Assembly: GCA_012032555.1 (NCBI GenBank)
Contig: JAAUSR010000007.1
Location: forward strand, 49,048-113,047
Source of the DNA: Thioploca sp.
GTDB taxonomy: Bacteria; Pseudomonadota; Gammaproteobacteria; Beggiatoales; Beggiatoaceae
Direction: 5' to 3'
DNA: 64,000 bases
Below are positions 47,730-58,187 of this stretch, piece by piece. A model generated the notes under the pieces. That model saw only the letters and a program-made list of their open reading frames with translations, was not told the origin of the DNA and did not search any database. The position numbers and the translations under genes are program-made. Position 1 is the stretch's first letter. Every line of letters starts with the position of its first letter.

Positions 47730-50700
47730 TTAATGTGATGAACATTGTCCAAACATGACTTGGTTTTCTTGAGAATTATAAAAGATTTGATAATCACCAC
47801 ACTGATCGCCATTGATATCGGCAATATCTTTAAATTGGAGATTACCACTTCGGGGTTGTTTTCCGGTGACAACCAAGTAATCTAATCGACCTTGGTAAAC
47901 ACGTTCCCCTTGACGTATCTGGAGTTGTCCATCATTAGCTAAGAAAAACTCCTCAGTCTGGTTAGCTAATACTTGTGGGTCAGCCGCCGCTGGATAAATA
48001 AATTGTTGCCAATATTGACCCTGATCATCTTCAAAGATAAGGTAAACCGGTTGTTCAGTATAATGTAAGCCTAGCGATGTTTCTTGAGGTACTCGCTGAG
48101 CAACTAAACTAGCTCGACCACTAAAGTAAGAACCATCAGCTAAAGTTACCTTGAGATTACCATTTGCTAACATGGTTATAGTGTTTAAACCTAATTGGCG
48201 TAACTGTTCTTGAAGAGTAGTTGGATCTTGTACTACCGGTTGCGTTATGATTTCTCGGCCATTTTGATTACGAAAGCTAACTTGCCCATCCGCTTGTTGG
48301 GTCACACCTAATGAAATTCCTTCAATCATTTCAGTTAAAGTTTGATTAACTTGCAAAGGCATCGCTGCAAAACGAAGATTTCCCACATCCAAGGTAAGAA
48401 AACCATAGCGTGGATCAAGTTTGATTTGCCAACCAAAGTTAGCTAATTGAGGCAGCGCATTGATTGTTCCTAATAAACCTTCAATAGCACTGAGATAAAG
48501 CACATCACCACGGAGTTTCACCGCTGGTTGACCAAAGATCGCTTGTTCCATATAACCTAATATCGGCGCGAGATTTTGTTCTTCTGGAACTAATTCATTG
48601 GTTTGAAAAAGTACGCCTTCGCCAAAGGTGGTTGATTGGTCAAATTGACATCCTTCTCCAATGACTACTCTTTCTAAATGAGCACCTTTCAGTTTCACAT
48701 GACGAATAAATGCTGTAGTTGATTGATCAGGATCGCCACTCAAAGATCCAGTAACTTGTCCACCGATTAAAATACTATCTGGCATTAACACCACATTTTG
48801 CACTCGACCGGCATTTTGAATTTGCCCGGCTAAACGCCCACCGGTTATACCACCTCGTGAAGTAATTCGAATATCTGATAGAGTCGGTGAATCCGTATTT
48901 AAAACGAGAAAACAATCAACCGTTTTTTCAGTTACTTCACATGCCGTCGTTTCGGTTTCAATAATGGTAATAGCAACTTCACTCGGTTGTACTAATACAG
49001 CTTGACCTTGTGGATCAAATAATCTTAACTGTATCGTTTCATTATCTTCGCTTACCTCATCGGCAATGATAGGAATACTAATGGTTTGATTGCCATATTC
49101 ACCATCAGCCCAAGTTAAAACACCACTACTGGGAATATAATCTTCATCTGCTATAGCTGTACCATCAGCGGTACTATAGTGAACAATCACTTGACCGGTA
49201 CTATTATTCGAGCGACTTACCATTATTTGTGCTTGTGCACTTTTCTCCACAGTTAAATAATTATTTTTAGATGAGAATCCAACTGTACCCCCATCATCGT
49301 CCTGAATTAATACCGTAGTTTGAGAATATTCGCCCAGTACTGCACCATTGGGTTGAGAAAGGGATAAAGAAAAGTATTTATTTTCTTCCGGCAACTTGTT
49401 ATCCCAAGTATCAATACCAATCCATTGTTCTCCAATTTCACCATCTGCCCAAGTTAATATACCTTGATTGGTTTGATAGTGTTTACCAGCTATTGCTGTC
49501 CCATCTTGAGTCTGATACTTAACGGTTACTAACCCTTTATTGCTCCCCATGCGCTTAACTGGAACCTGAATAATACCTTCTAATGGCGCAATCGCTGCTT
49601 GTTCTAGAACTTCATAGGTTGGGCCGGCAAATTGAATAACGCTGACCTCAGTCACTGGTGGCGGATTAGATGGGTCATCGACAACATCAGTTATTTTTAG
49701 AATCGCTGTTGATATGGCACCTAAACTGGCACCTCCGGTTGGATTAGACAGACTTAAGTTAACCGTTTCTTCTCCTTCTGGTTGTTCATCAACGCTAATT
49801 GGAATATCAAAAGACTTCGGTTCGCTATCACCATTAGTCCACTGGAGTATACCTTGGCTGGGCGTAAAATCTGCTCCAGCTTGGGCACTACCTTCATTGG
49901 TTGTCATGTAATTGATAGATATTTCACCAGAATTATCGCCAATTCGATTCACTTGAATGGTTACTTTGCCAGCGGATTCATTGACCGCATATTCGGCTTG
50001 GGCAAACTCTAAACTGCCCATACTTGGGGTATCAACAATCGTTACCGTTGCTTGAACATATTGGCCAAATTGGGCTTCACCAGTTAAATTAGATAGTTGA
50101 ATTTCAAAAGTTTCATGATTCTCATTTAAGCTATCTTGAAGAATAGGTATCTTAATCGCTTGCTGAGTTCTATCTCCATCTGCCCAAGTTAAGGTGCCAC
50201 TGACCGGCGTATAATCGTTATTAGCAATGGCGGTACCGTCAATGGTTTTGAAATCAGTACTGACTGTTCCTAAGCTTTTTCCGGCACGAGTGGCGAATAT
50301 AATCGCTTCTTTTTTACCCCCTTCGTTCACGCTATATTTAGGCATCGCTAATTGGATACTACTAAATGCAGGCACATCTGCAATATGAACCACTGTCGTG
50401 GTTGAGGTACCTAACCGCACACCGCCTTGAGGATTCACTAAAGTAACTGTTAAGCTTTCAGCTTCTTCTTTGAGTTTATCGGGTAGGATTGTTAAAGTAA
50501 CTGTTTTTTCGGTATTATCACCAACCGCCCAAGTTAAAGTACCAGCAGTGGCGTTGTAATCGCTCCCCGCTGTAGTCGTGTTATCCGTTATGATGTAGTC
50601 TACCGTAGCGGCACCATATTTACCGCCTAAACGACTGACCCGCAAAATGACGGGTTTATCTTCTTCAGTCACATTGATTTGAGTCGGTGAAGTCCATTCT

Positions 50701-53700
50701 ACAACACCAGGCACTTCAAAAGTAGCTAAACAAGTTTTATTGGCATTCAAATAAACTTGACCTTGCGGGCAACTTTCATCCCAACCCACAAAAACAGAAT
50801 TAGGAGCCGGTTCAGCCTGAACTGTGACTGTTGTATTCGCCGGATAAAGACCGGTACAATTTAAACCACAATGAATTCCACCAGGCAGACTCGTAATGGT
50901 ACCGAAACCACCACCCTTTGAATTAACCGTTAAACTATAAGTTGGTTGAGAAGGATCAACCGGGGGTGGATTAGTAGCCGGCATGAAAGTCACTTCACAC
51001 CGAAAATCTTTATCTAAGATAATTCCAAGCGTCGCTTGGGTTTGACTGCTACAATTACTACCCCAGCTAGCGAGTTGAAATCCTGATTGAGGTTGAGCCG
51101 TCAAAGTAACTAAAGTATCACGCTTATAACGTTGACAACGATATCCACAATTTTCACCAGCTGGCGTGAGGGCAATTTGACCTTGGCTTTGATCGTAAAT
51201 TAGCACTAAATTAACCGATGGTGTATCCCCAAAAGTGGCTACGCAGATTTTATCTGTATCCATCTTCACTTGACCATCTTGACAATCTGGATCACCAGAC
51301 CAATTATCAAAATGAAATTCATTACCAGCTTGAGGCGTTAAGGTCACTTCGCTATTGCCCGCAAATTGGAAACACTTCCCGGTTTCACAAGGAATTGAAT
51401 TACCTACTGGGGAAATCGTTACTTGCCCATTACCAATCGTCACTAAGCTTAACACTTTCGGGTTACTTTCAAATTCAGCCATGCAGCTATAATTCTGACT
51501 CATAAAGAACTCAAGTCGATTGCCTTGATTTTGATAACATTTTGGGTTTGCACCCGTCCAGCCAACCCACCGAGAATCTGAGTGAGGTTCGGCAGTAACT
51601 TTGACCCAGCTAGCCGTATCAATGCTATAACGACATTGTTTTTTATCGGTATCGCAGTCAATTCTATCTGCTGGAATAGCTGGCTGAAAAACAAACTCGC
51701 CTTCGCCGGTACCTTGTTGAGTTAAAGTTAAGATCATCGTTTCTGACAATGATGGTCCGGGTGGATCTGATTTTTTATAGAAACTGGCTATACAATTCAT
51801 ATTCGCTTTCATCGTGAAAGACGAAGTCGTACAATCACCTGCCCAACCACCAAAGTAAGAACCTTCGGCGGGGGTCATCGTTAAGTTAATGACCTTGCCA
51901 GTAAAGTAAACAAAACTACATTGAGTACCGCAGTTAATTTCTGCTCCAGTAATTGTTCCACTGCCCTCACCGGTTTTACTAATATTCAGGGTAAGACTAG
52001 TTTTCTTATGGAAAGTAGCAGTGCAGTTTATTACCTTGATAGCTTTGGTCATCGTAAGAGATAACGTAGGCGATGTTGAAGTACAATCGCCTTCCCAATG
52101 ATCAAAGTAAGAATCCTCATTGGGTGTTGCGGTTAAGGAAACTTGAGCGCCAATGGCATAGCTGTTAGTACACACTGTTCCACAATTTATTCCTTGAGCA
52201 GTAACCTTACCATTGCCTTCACCGGCTTTAGTAATGTTCAAAACCGGTGGTAATCTTTCCCAAATTTTATCAGCATCCGCTAATAGTGAATTTCCAATAT
52301 AATTTGTAATTCCTGCTGCTAGCACCGTGAATTTATAATTACCTATAATTTCAGTCAAGGTAACTAAATTACCTAAGGTCCAAGTAATGTTATCTGTTGT
52401 AGTTAGTGGTTGAGCACTAGTAAGTAAATTACTACCACTATCGCGAATCAATTGCAGATCACTGAGATCAAAATCATACACTGCCTCGCTAAATTTAATG
52501 GTAATCGTATCAACTTCATAAGAGTTAGGTGCAATCTCAAGTTGAGTAACTGCCGGACGTGATCTATCGATCGTATAAGTTTCACCAGTCAATCCTTCAC
52601 CATTAAAAGTTAAATCTGGATTGATACTGTTTATCGTGGCACTATTCAATAATTTGAGTTGGAAATCACCACTACCACTGCCACTAATATCAACCACTAC
52701 GGTGTAATTTTTATTATCAATGGGGGTCACACTAGTAATGGGAGCACTATTTGTTGTCGTAAAATCACCGGCATCTACGCCTATTACTCCGTCACTGAAT
52801 ACTACCGTATAACTCACACTATCTGCATTAGTTGGATTGGGATCAAGGCGATTAATTGCCGTCACCGCTAAATCATCATTCTTAATGGTAAAGGTAATGG
52901 GGGCACTTGGAAGAATAAACTGAGGACTAGCAAAATAAGTTGGAATTTCTGGGCAAGTAGGACTGACTAGAGTTGGGTTAGCTAAAGTAACTGTGATGGT
53001 TTCATCTGGTTCAACAGTTAAATCGGGTAGAATGCCTAGATTAATGCTTCCCTGTTGTCCAGAATTTAAAGAAATCGTCCCGGTCGTATCGCTGGTTGTT
53101 TGTCCATTGGTTGGCGTGTCATGTTGATAATCAACATCTGGGGCAGATGGGGGCGAAGCGGTTCCAGTAATACTATATTCGATAGTTGTCGGACCACAAT
53201 TAGGAACTTGAACTTGGTTAACCGTAAAGTGTAGGGTACCCGCAGCATCTTCTTTTTCAGACAATGAATTAAGTGAAAAGGTATAAGTAACCGTTGGTTG
53301 CTGAACTTCGTAAGCACCAATATCACAATTATTTCCCTGCGGTCGAGTTGCACCGATTTGATCTTGGTTAAGGGGAGCTGTACCGCAACCATTCGTGCCA
53401 CTAGGAATAGCATTAACGGCACTATTTACGCCAGCAGAAAGTTTTAGTGGATAATAAGAACCAGTAAATGTACCTAATACGTTGCTCAACTGGCTATTTG
53501 TAACCAGCGTATCAGTGCTAGCTAGCGTCGTGACGCAGCCAGCAGCCAACTGATTATAACCCCCAGAGACAATATTACTACCACCACAATCAAAATCCGG
53601 CGAGCCACTTTTAAAATTACCACTCACAATACTACTAGCAATAGTAACTGTTCCATTAGCATTATATATTGCCCCACTGGGTTGTTTAGCATCATTGTTC

Positions 53701-54539
53701 GTAATCGTATTATTAGTTAGAACAACGGTGTTACCTAAATTAAAAATTCCGCCACCTTTATTATTTGAACCCATTACTTGATTACCACTAATTGTGCTGT
53801 TATTAATAGTTAGCGAACTATTAACATCATTAAGAACACCGCCACCGCCCTCATTCCAAGGAATACTTCCGTTAACCCTAGTCTGATTGTTATAGATGCT
53901 AGTTCTATTCAAAATGAGAGTACTTGGCACCATGGGAGAACCAATACTATAAATACCGCCACCTTTCAATTTAGCTAGATTATTTTCTATAACACAATTA
54001 GTTATGGTTAATGTTCCTTCATTATAAATGCCACCACCTTCATTAGGAGAGAAAGATCCGGCTGCACTAAAAGGAGAACCACCATTACGGATGGTCATTC
54101 CTCTAATTTCAACTGTTTTTCCAGACGCAACTCTAATTACTCGCTTACCTGCACTACCACCATCAAGCGTTATTTGATTATCCAGCGCATCAATAATGAG
54201 ATTGGTATTGATGTATAAGCGGGATAGTGAATCTGGAATTGTATCATTAGAAGTAAGTGTAATGGTTTGATTCTGTAGACTACTATTAAACTGAATGACT
54301 TTACTACCGTCAGGATTAAGACAATCGCCGGTTGTGGTTATTATCCCCGCTACTTGAGCAGCTTCTCGTAGTGTACACAAACCATTATTCGCAGTAAGGT
54401 TATCAAACTCACTGTTGACCATAATAGCAGCTACTACATAAGAAGTTGGTAAAAGAAATAGAATTCCTAACGTGATAACAACACGCAAGGATAGATTGAA
54501 TGGTCGTTTATAGATAGTTTCCTTATGCTGTGATCTCAT
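47730..54539 (-). CDS. Giant secreted adhesin-like protein with CSLREA, beta-helix, InlB-B-like and Calx-beta domains
   Basis: This 2269-residue protein has a signal-like hydrophobic segment (about 18-40), a CSLREA-type start (GLCTLREAAQ), a beta-helix (about 100-330), Ig/Calx-beta-like domains (410-720), and six Cys-paired InlB-B-type repeats (about 760-1260; motifs NCGTVC, NCGTQC, PCETGKC, NCGYRC, HCGLNC). Five or six Calx-beta domains follow (about 1270-1880; GTAIADEDYIPSSGVLTWADG). A C-terminal region after about 1890 (ITSRGGITGGRLAGQIQNAG) forms a family-specific beta region. It has the properties of an adhesin or matrix protein. No LPXTG or type 9 secretion signal was identified. It is monocistronic; a TCATTTCC-type start context was not decisive. 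Confidence 0.85.
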   Translation of the reverse strand: MRSQHKETIYKRPFNLSLRVVITLGILFLLPTSYVVAAIMVNSEFDNLTANNGLCTLREAAQVAGIITTTGDCLNPDGSKVIQFNSSLQNQTITLTSNDTIPDSLSRLYINTNLIIDALDNQITLDGGSAGKRVIRVASGKTVEIRGMTIRNGGSPFSAAGSFSPNEGGGIYNEGTLTITNCVIENNLAKLKGGGIYSIGSPMVPSTLILNRTSIYNNQTRVNGSIPWNEGGGGVLNDVNSSLTINNSTISGNQVMGSNNKGGGIFNLGNTVVLTNNTITNNDAKQPSGAIYNANGTVTIASSIVSGNFKSGSPDFDCGGSNIVSGGYNQLAAGCVTTLASTDTLVTNSQLSNVLGTFTGSYYPLKLSAGVNSAVNAIPSGTNGCGTAPLNQDQIGATRPQGNNCDIGAYEVQQPTVTYTFSLNSLSEKEDAAGTLHFTVNQVQVPNCGPTTIEYSITGTASPPSAPDVDYQHDTPTNGQTTSDTTGTISLNSGQQGSINLGILPDLTVEPDETITVTLANPTLVSPTCPEIPTYFASPQFILPSAPITFTIKNDDLAVTAINRLDPNPTNADSVSYTVVFSDGVIGVDAGDFTTTNSAPITSVTPIDNKNYTVVVDISGSGSGDFQLKLLNSATINSINPDLTFNGEGLTGETYTIDRSRPAVTQLEIAPNSYEVDTITIKFSEAVYDFDLSDLQLIRDSGSNLLTSAQPLTTTDNITWTLGNLVTLTEIIGNYKFTVLAAGITNYIGNSLLADADKIWERLPPVLNITKAGEGNGKVTAQGINCGTVCTNSYAIGAQVSLTATPNEDSYFDHWEGDCTSTSPTLSLTMTKAIKVINCTATFHKKTSLTLNISKTGEGSGTITGAEINCGTQCSFVYFTGKVINLTMTPAEGSYFGGWAGDCTTSSFTMKANMNCIASFYKKSDPPGPSLSETMILTLTQQGTGEGEFVFQPAIPADRIDCDTDKKQCRYSIDTASWVKVTAEPHSDSRWVGWTGANPKCYQNQGNRLEFFMSQNYSCMAEFESNPKVLSLVTIGNGQVTISPVGNSIPCETGKCFQFAGNSEVTLTPQAGNEFHFDNWSGDPDCQDGQVKMDTDKICVATFGDTPSVNLVLIYDQSQGQIALTPAGENCGYRCQRYKRDTLVTLTAQPQSGFQLASWGSNCSSQTQATLGIILDKDFRCEVTFMPATNPPPVDPSQPTYSLTVNSKGGGFGTITSLPGGIHCGLNCTGLYPANTTVTVQAEPAPNSVFVGWDESCPQGQVYLNANKTCLATFEVPGVVEWTSPTQINVTEEDKPVILRVSRLGGKYGAATVDYIITDNTTTAGSDYNATAGTLTWAVGDNTEKTVTLTILPDKLKEEAESLTVTLVNPQGGVRLGTSTTTVVHIADVPAFSSIQLAMPKYSVNEGGKKEAIIFATRAGKSLGTVSTDFKTIDGTAIANNDYTPVSGTLTWADGDRTQQAIKIPILQDSLNENHETFEIQLSNLTGEAQFGQYVQATVTIVDTPSMGSLEFAQAEYAVNESAGKVTIQVNRIGDNSGEISINYMTTNEGSAQAGADFTPSQGILQWTNGDSEPKSFDIPISVDEQPEGEETVNLSLSNPTGGASLGAISTAILKITDVVDDPSNPPPVTEVSVIQFAGPTYEVLEQAAIAPLEGIIQVPVKRMGSNKGLVTVKYQTQDGTAIAGKHYQTNQGILTWADGEIGEQWIGIDTWDNKLPEENKYFSLSLSQPNGAVLGEYSQTTVLIQDDDGGTVGFSSKNNYLTVEKSAQAQIMVSRSNNSTGQVIVHYSTADGTAIADEDYIPSSGVLTWADGEYGNQTISIPIIADEVSEDNETIQLRLFDPQGQAVLVQPSEVAITIIETETTACEVTEKTVDCFLVLNTDSPTLSDIRITSRGGITGGRLAGQIQNAGRVQNVVLMPDSILIGGQVTGSLSGDPDQSTTAFIRHVKLKGAHLERVVIGEGCQFDQSTTFGEGVLFQTNELVPEEQNLAPILGYMEQAIFGQPAVKLRGDVLYLSAIEGLLGTINALPQLANFGWQIKLDPRYGFLTLDVGNLRFAAMPLQVNQTLTEMIEGISLGVTQQADGQVSFRNQNGREIITQPVVQDPTTLQEQLRQLGLNTITMLANGNLKVTLADGSYFSGRASLVAQRVPQETSLGLHYTEQPVYLIFEDDQGQYWQQFIYPAAADPQVLANQTEEFFLANDGQLQIRQGERVYQGRLDYLVVTGKQPRSGNLQFKDIADINGDQCGDYQIFYNSQENQVMFGQCSSH

Positions 54540-55008
54540 AAACTTCCCCCTATGCTTTCCCAGTAATTAAATTATATTTGAGATCAATGTGATGAATTGT
54601 GTTGGGGCCAACGCAATTCCATTTAAAATAAATAGACACTAATAAGTTGTCGGTCATATCGTATAATCCTATGTAAATTCATAGGATCCTCCGGAGTAGT
54701 TGGGTTTCTACCCTACCAGTAGAAAGCGTTTCCTGCCTGGTAACAATTGGCTAAAAAAATTAACCTTGGTCTTAAGTTAAGATTTAATACATTTATTTAC
54801 TTTATCAACATGCAGTTGTTATTTTTTTATCTGGCTTAATCTATTAATTTAGTAGTTAATATTTAATTACGGAATAGGGAATTTTCTGAATTGATGATAG
54901 GTAAAAAGCGGGGTTTCTCGATAAACTGACAATTACCAAGTTAATCTAAATTCAGTTTTAATAGCGCTAAAAAAAATTCTTAAGGTTTGCTTTTGATAGA
55001 ATTTTGTC
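54540..55008. other. Intergenic region upstream of the T6SS locus, nothing recognised
   Basis: The AT-rich stretch between the divergent giant gene and the T6SS promoter shows no reading frame of note. It probably carries the promoter of the minus-strand gene near 54560-54640. Confidence 0.4.
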
Positions 55009-55042
55009 TATAATGAATTCATCATCCCGGTATAATACCGGT
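55009..55042 (+). promoter_or_regulatory. Candidate tssB promoter -10 box and adjoining palindrome
   Basis: TATAAT at 55009-55014 has TTGCTT 16 bases upstream (54987-54992). Just downstream lies a perfect 15-base palindrome, CCGGTATAATACCGG (55028-55042), positioned where a repressor would occlude initiation. It is present only in this copy of the leader; the second copy at 63779 is not preceded by it. Both are inferences from pattern. Confidence 0.45.
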
Positions 55043-55057
55043 GAGATTTTTTCTTAC

Positions 55058-55247
55058 TTAAAGCTTGGAGAGGAAGTTTGACTCAGACAAAGCTTTTACC
55101 AGGTCACTTCTTGTAGTTGTACTAACAGCTTGAGACTAAAGTCTCAGGGTATGGAAAAGCGGTGATGAAAGTTTTCTTTCCAAGGAATGAATGGGTGTCA
55201 ATTCATTGACTTGTCTGCACTTTAGCTACTAAAAGAGTATCAAGACC
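55058..55247 (+). promoter_or_regulatory. Structured 5' leader of tssB (copy 1 of a duplicated block)
   Basis: The 190 bases before tssB contain several inverted repeats: AAAGCTT (55061-55067) with AAGCTTT (55090-55096); TGAGACT / AGTCTCA (55131-55146); and AATGAAT (55186-55192) with ATTCATT (55201-55207). The same block precedes the second tssB at 63779-63975. The first 51 bases and the last 102, running on into tssB for 127 in total, are identical between copies, while the middle differs yet keeps the GACT-AGTC stem. This preserved structure suggests a regulatory mRNA leader or small RNA rather than chance. No known riboswitch class was recognised. Confidence 0.6.
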
Positions 55248-55805
55248 ATGGCTAAAAAAGAAAGTACCCAAAGTAAACTGAGTCGCGTTCGTCCACCACG
55301 AGTTCAAATTACTTATGATGTTGAAACCGGTGGAGCCATTGAGAAAAAAGAATTACCTTTTGTATTGGGGGTTATCAGTGATTTGTCAGGTAAGCCAGAA
55401 AAACCCTTACCTCCGCTTAAAAAACGTAAGTTCGTGGATATTGATCGCGATAATTTTAATGATGTGCTTAAATCAGCTAAACCACGTTTAACTTACCGAG
55501 TTGCCAATAAGTTGGCTAATGATGATAGTCAACTCAATGTGGAACTTAAATTTGAACAGCTGGATGATTTTCATCCCGGCAGAGTGATTCAACAAGTTGA
55601 ACCGCTACGTAAACTTTACCAAGCACGACAAAAACTAACTGATTTGTTGACTAAATTAGACGGAAATGATGAGCTGGAGCGACTGTTGCAAGAGGTAGTC
55701 AATAATACTGAAGAATTACAACAAATTAAAAATTCCGCTAACAAGGAACCTTCGCTTCAAGCCCAAAATGAAAATTCCTCTCAGCCAGTTTCAGGAGAGG
55801 AATAA
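55248..55805 (+). CDS. tssB: T6SS contractile sheath small subunit TssB
   Basis: The 185-residue protein matches the TssB/VipA/ImpB family: PPRVQITYDVETGGAIEKKE near the start, ELPFVLGVISDLSGKP, FVDIDRDNFNDVL and LAEPL-like RKLYQARQKLTDLL. It forms the sheath with TssC around the Hcp tube and contracts to fire it. A long structured leader and a duplicated copy of its start at 63976 set it apart from a typical operon. tssC begins 57 bases after its stop. Other core genes (tssA, E-M, vgrG) are not in the window. Confidence 0.97.
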   Translation: MAKKESTQSKLSRVRPPRVQITYDVETGGAIEKKELPFVLGVISDLSGKPEKPLPPLKKRKFVDIDRDNFNDVLKSAKPRLTYRVANKLANDDSQLNVELKFEQLDDFHPGRVIQQVEPLRKLYQARQKLTDLLTKLDGNDELERLLQEVVNNTEELQQIKNSANKEPSLQAQNENSSQPVSGEE

Positions 55806-55862
55806 TTAATCAATTTTAGTAATCAACGAGTTAAATTATTAATTAGCTAAAGAAGATTAAAA

Positions 55863-57350
55863 ATGGCTGCAGCAGAACAAATAGTCGAACCCGAAGCCAG
55901 GCCGGTAGTTGCAAAAGAAGTTAGCCTTTTGGATAAAATTGTTCAAGAAGGCAAAATGGCACGAGATGAAAGTCAAACAGCGCGTGCTAAAGATATGGTA
56001 GCCGAGCTCGCTCAACAAGTCTTAGAAGGCCATATGACCGTTAGTACGGATACCGTGGCCATGATTAATAACCGGATTGCCCAAATTGATGAATTATTAA
56101 GTTTGCAACTGAATGAAATCATCCATGCCCAAGAGTTTCAAAAACTCGAAGCTTCCTGGCGGGGCCTAGAATATCTGATTAAAAATACCGAAACCAGTAC
56201 CTCATTAAAGCTGCGTTTATTAAATGCTAGCCGCCAAGAATTACAAAAAGATTTAGAAAAGGCGGTGGAATTTGATCAAAGTATGCTGTTCAAAAAAATC
56301 TACGAAGAAGAATACGGCGTCTTTGGTGGCCATCCTTTCAGCGCCCTGATAGGTGATTTTGAATTTGGGCGTCATCCTCAAGATATTGCTTTCCTAGAAA
56401 AAATGTCTAATGTGGCGGCGGCGGCTCATGCACCTTTTATTGCGGCAGCCAGTCCCAGATTATTTGACATGGATAGTTTTACTGAGCTATCCAATCCACG
56501 GGATTTGGCTAAAATATTTGAGAATACCGAACTCGTTAAATGGCGTTCCTTTCGTGAAACCGAAGATTCTCGTTATGTGGCGCTAGCGCTACCTCACATT
56601 TTAATGCGTTATCCCTATGGTCCCGATACGGTCCCAGTGGAAGAATTTGTGTTCCAAGAAGATGTCGATGGTCGAGACCATGATAAATATTTATGGGGTA
56701 ATGCCGCTTATGCTCTGGCTCAGCGCTTAACCACGGCGTTTTCACTCTATGGTTGGTGTAGTGCTATTCGCGGTGTTGAAGGTGGCGGTTTAGTTGAAGG
56801 ATTACCTACTCATACGTTTAAGACCGATGAAGGTGATATTGCCTTAAAGTGTCCAACCGAAGTAGTTATTACCGATAGACGCGAGAAAGAATTAGACGAA
56901 CTCGGTTTTGTCTCCTTGTTGCATTGCAAAGGTACTGATTATGCTGCTTTTTTTGGTGGGCATACCGTTAATAAACCCAAAGCTTATGATACCGATGCGG
57001 CTACGGCTAATGCGCAATTATCAGCCATGCTGCCTTATATTCTAGCGGCATCACGGTTTGCGCATTATATTAAGGTCATTATGCGTGACAAGATTGGTAG
57101 TTTTGCTTCTAAACAAGAAGTTGAAGCCTATTTGAATCGTTGGATTAAGCAATACGCGATGGGTAGAGATGATGCCGGTTTTGAACTGAAAGCGAAATAT
57201 CCCTTACGCGAAGCGCGGGTTGATGTGAAAGAAATTCCGGGTAAACCGGGATATTACACCTCAGTAGTTTTTTTGCGTCCTCATTTCCAGTTAGAAGGTT
57301 TGACGACTTCTATCCGCCTGGTGGCGGAATTACCTCCTCCAGCGGGGTGA
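55863..57350 (+). CDS. tssC: T6SS contractile sheath large subunit TssC
   Basis: The 495-residue protein has the full TssC/VipB/ImpC layout: LEASWRGLEYLI (around residue 97), the EEYGVFGGHPFSALIGDFEF motif near 150, then a long conserved core (PHILMRYPYG, EEFVFQEDVDGRDHDKYLWG) and the terminal YYTSVVFLRPHFQLEGL, SIRLVAELP. Together with TssB it forms the contractile sheath. A stem-loop (57366-57395) and a 256-base spacer separate it from hcp, which would allow separate control of Hcp level. Confidence 0.98.
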   Translation: MAAAEQIVEPEARPVVAKEVSLLDKIVQEGKMARDESQTARAKDMVAELAQQVLEGHMTVSTDTVAMINNRIAQIDELLSLQLNEIIHAQEFQKLEASWRGLEYLIKNTETSTSLKLRLLNASRQELQKDLEKAVEFDQSMLFKKIYEEEYGVFGGHPFSALIGDFEFGRHPQDIAFLEKMSNVAAAAHAPFIAAASPRLFDMDSFTELSNPRDLAKIFENTELVKWRSFRETEDSRYVALALPHILMRYPYGPDTVPVEEFVFQEDVDGRDHDKYLWGNAAYALAQRLTTAFSLYGWCSAIRGVEGGGLVEGLPTHTFKTDEGDIALKCPTEVVITDRREKELDELGFVSLLHCKGTDYAAFFGGHTVNKPKAYDTDAATANAQLSAMLPYILAASRFAHYIKVIMRDKIGSFASKQEVEAYLNRWIKQYAMGRDDAGFELKAKYPLREARVDVKEIPGKPGYYTSVVFLRPHFQLEGLTTSIRLVAELPPPAG

Positions 57351-57365
57351 TGAGGAAGCCTGGCT

Positions 57366-57395
57366 CTCTTCAAGAGAACATATTTTATTGAAGAG
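57366..57395 (+). terminator. Stem-loop after tssC
   Basis: CTCTTCAA (57366-57373) and TTGAAGAG (57388-57395) form a perfect 8-base stem, without a T run. It may be a processing site or attenuator between tssC and hcp rather than a strong terminator. Confidence 0.4.
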
Positions 57396-57606
57396 GATAG
57401 GTAGCGATCTATCCTCCATCATGCCAACTGATTCAGTTTAAAAATAAAATAATAATAACAATAATATAATAATCCATCAATACAACTATAAGTAGTTACA
57501 CTTGTTATGAGTGTGATTAATTAAGTTTATCTAAAAAGTTGGCACCGGTATGGTAGGTCGTTACGAAGTTATTTAACGTGATGACTATTAGTAAGGAGTT
57601 AATATT

Positions 57607-58128
57607 ATGCCCTTAAATGCATTCTTAAAAATCGAAGGTGAAACCAGTGGTGAATGGAAAGGCTCGTGCACCGCAGCTGGGCAGGAAGGCAAAATGGAAA
57701 TTGTTTCCTGGAGTCATGGTTTTAGTCAGCCAATGACCGGCGCAGCGGAAAGTGCCTTTGGTGGTAGTGCAACCTCACGGGCAACACATGCCAACATCAA
57801 CTTAACGAAGTATTTTGATGCCGCTTCCGATGAGATTTTGAAGGCATGTTGGACCGGTGAGCAATTAAAGACATGTCAATTACAAGTATTTCGTTCTGAT
57901 GGCAATACGTCCTATGGTGATAGTTCGACGCCTTATTTAGTGATTGATTTGGAGAAGGCGTATGTGGCGGATTATCAGATTGCGGGGAATGGACAGGATA
58001 TTCCTCAGGAGCATATTGCTTTAGCTTATAAGAAGGTGAAATATACTTTTACGGCTACGGATGCCACCGGTGCACCGGCTGAGCAGGTGCCTATTAGTTG
58101 TGATTTAGCGACGAATGTGGTGGCTTAA
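57607..58128 (+). CDS. hcp: T6SS tube protein Hcp (TssD)
   Basis: The 173-residue protein is Hcp1-like: MPLNAFLKIEGETSGEWKGS at the start, GQEGKMEIVSWSHGFSQPMT, ATHANINLTKYFDAASDEIL and YTFTATDATGAPAEQVPISC. Hcp hexamers stack into the inner tube and often carry small effectors in the lumen. AAGGAG lies 8 bases before the ATG. It stands immediately upstream of the effector genes, fitting a cargo role. An 80-base copy of its middle is present at 60455-60534. Confidence 0.97.
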   Translation: MPLNAFLKIEGETSGEWKGSCTAAGQEGKMEIVSWSHGFSQPMTGAAESAFGGSATSRATHANINLTKYFDAASDEILKACWTGEQLKTCQLQVFRSDGNTSYGDSSTPYLVIDLEKAYVADYQIAGNGQDIPQEHIALAYKKVKYTFTATDATGAPAEQVPISCDLATNVVA

Positions 58129-58187
58129 AGGTTTACTATTTGCCTTTTCTTGGTCAGTTTTTTTCTTGAATAATAGTTGAGTAGCAG

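Noticed and set aside
55058..55247. Known riboswitch class (for example c-di-GMP GEMM) in the tssB leader
   Set aside because: None of the conserved core sequences I know for these classes is visible; only unclassified stems were found.
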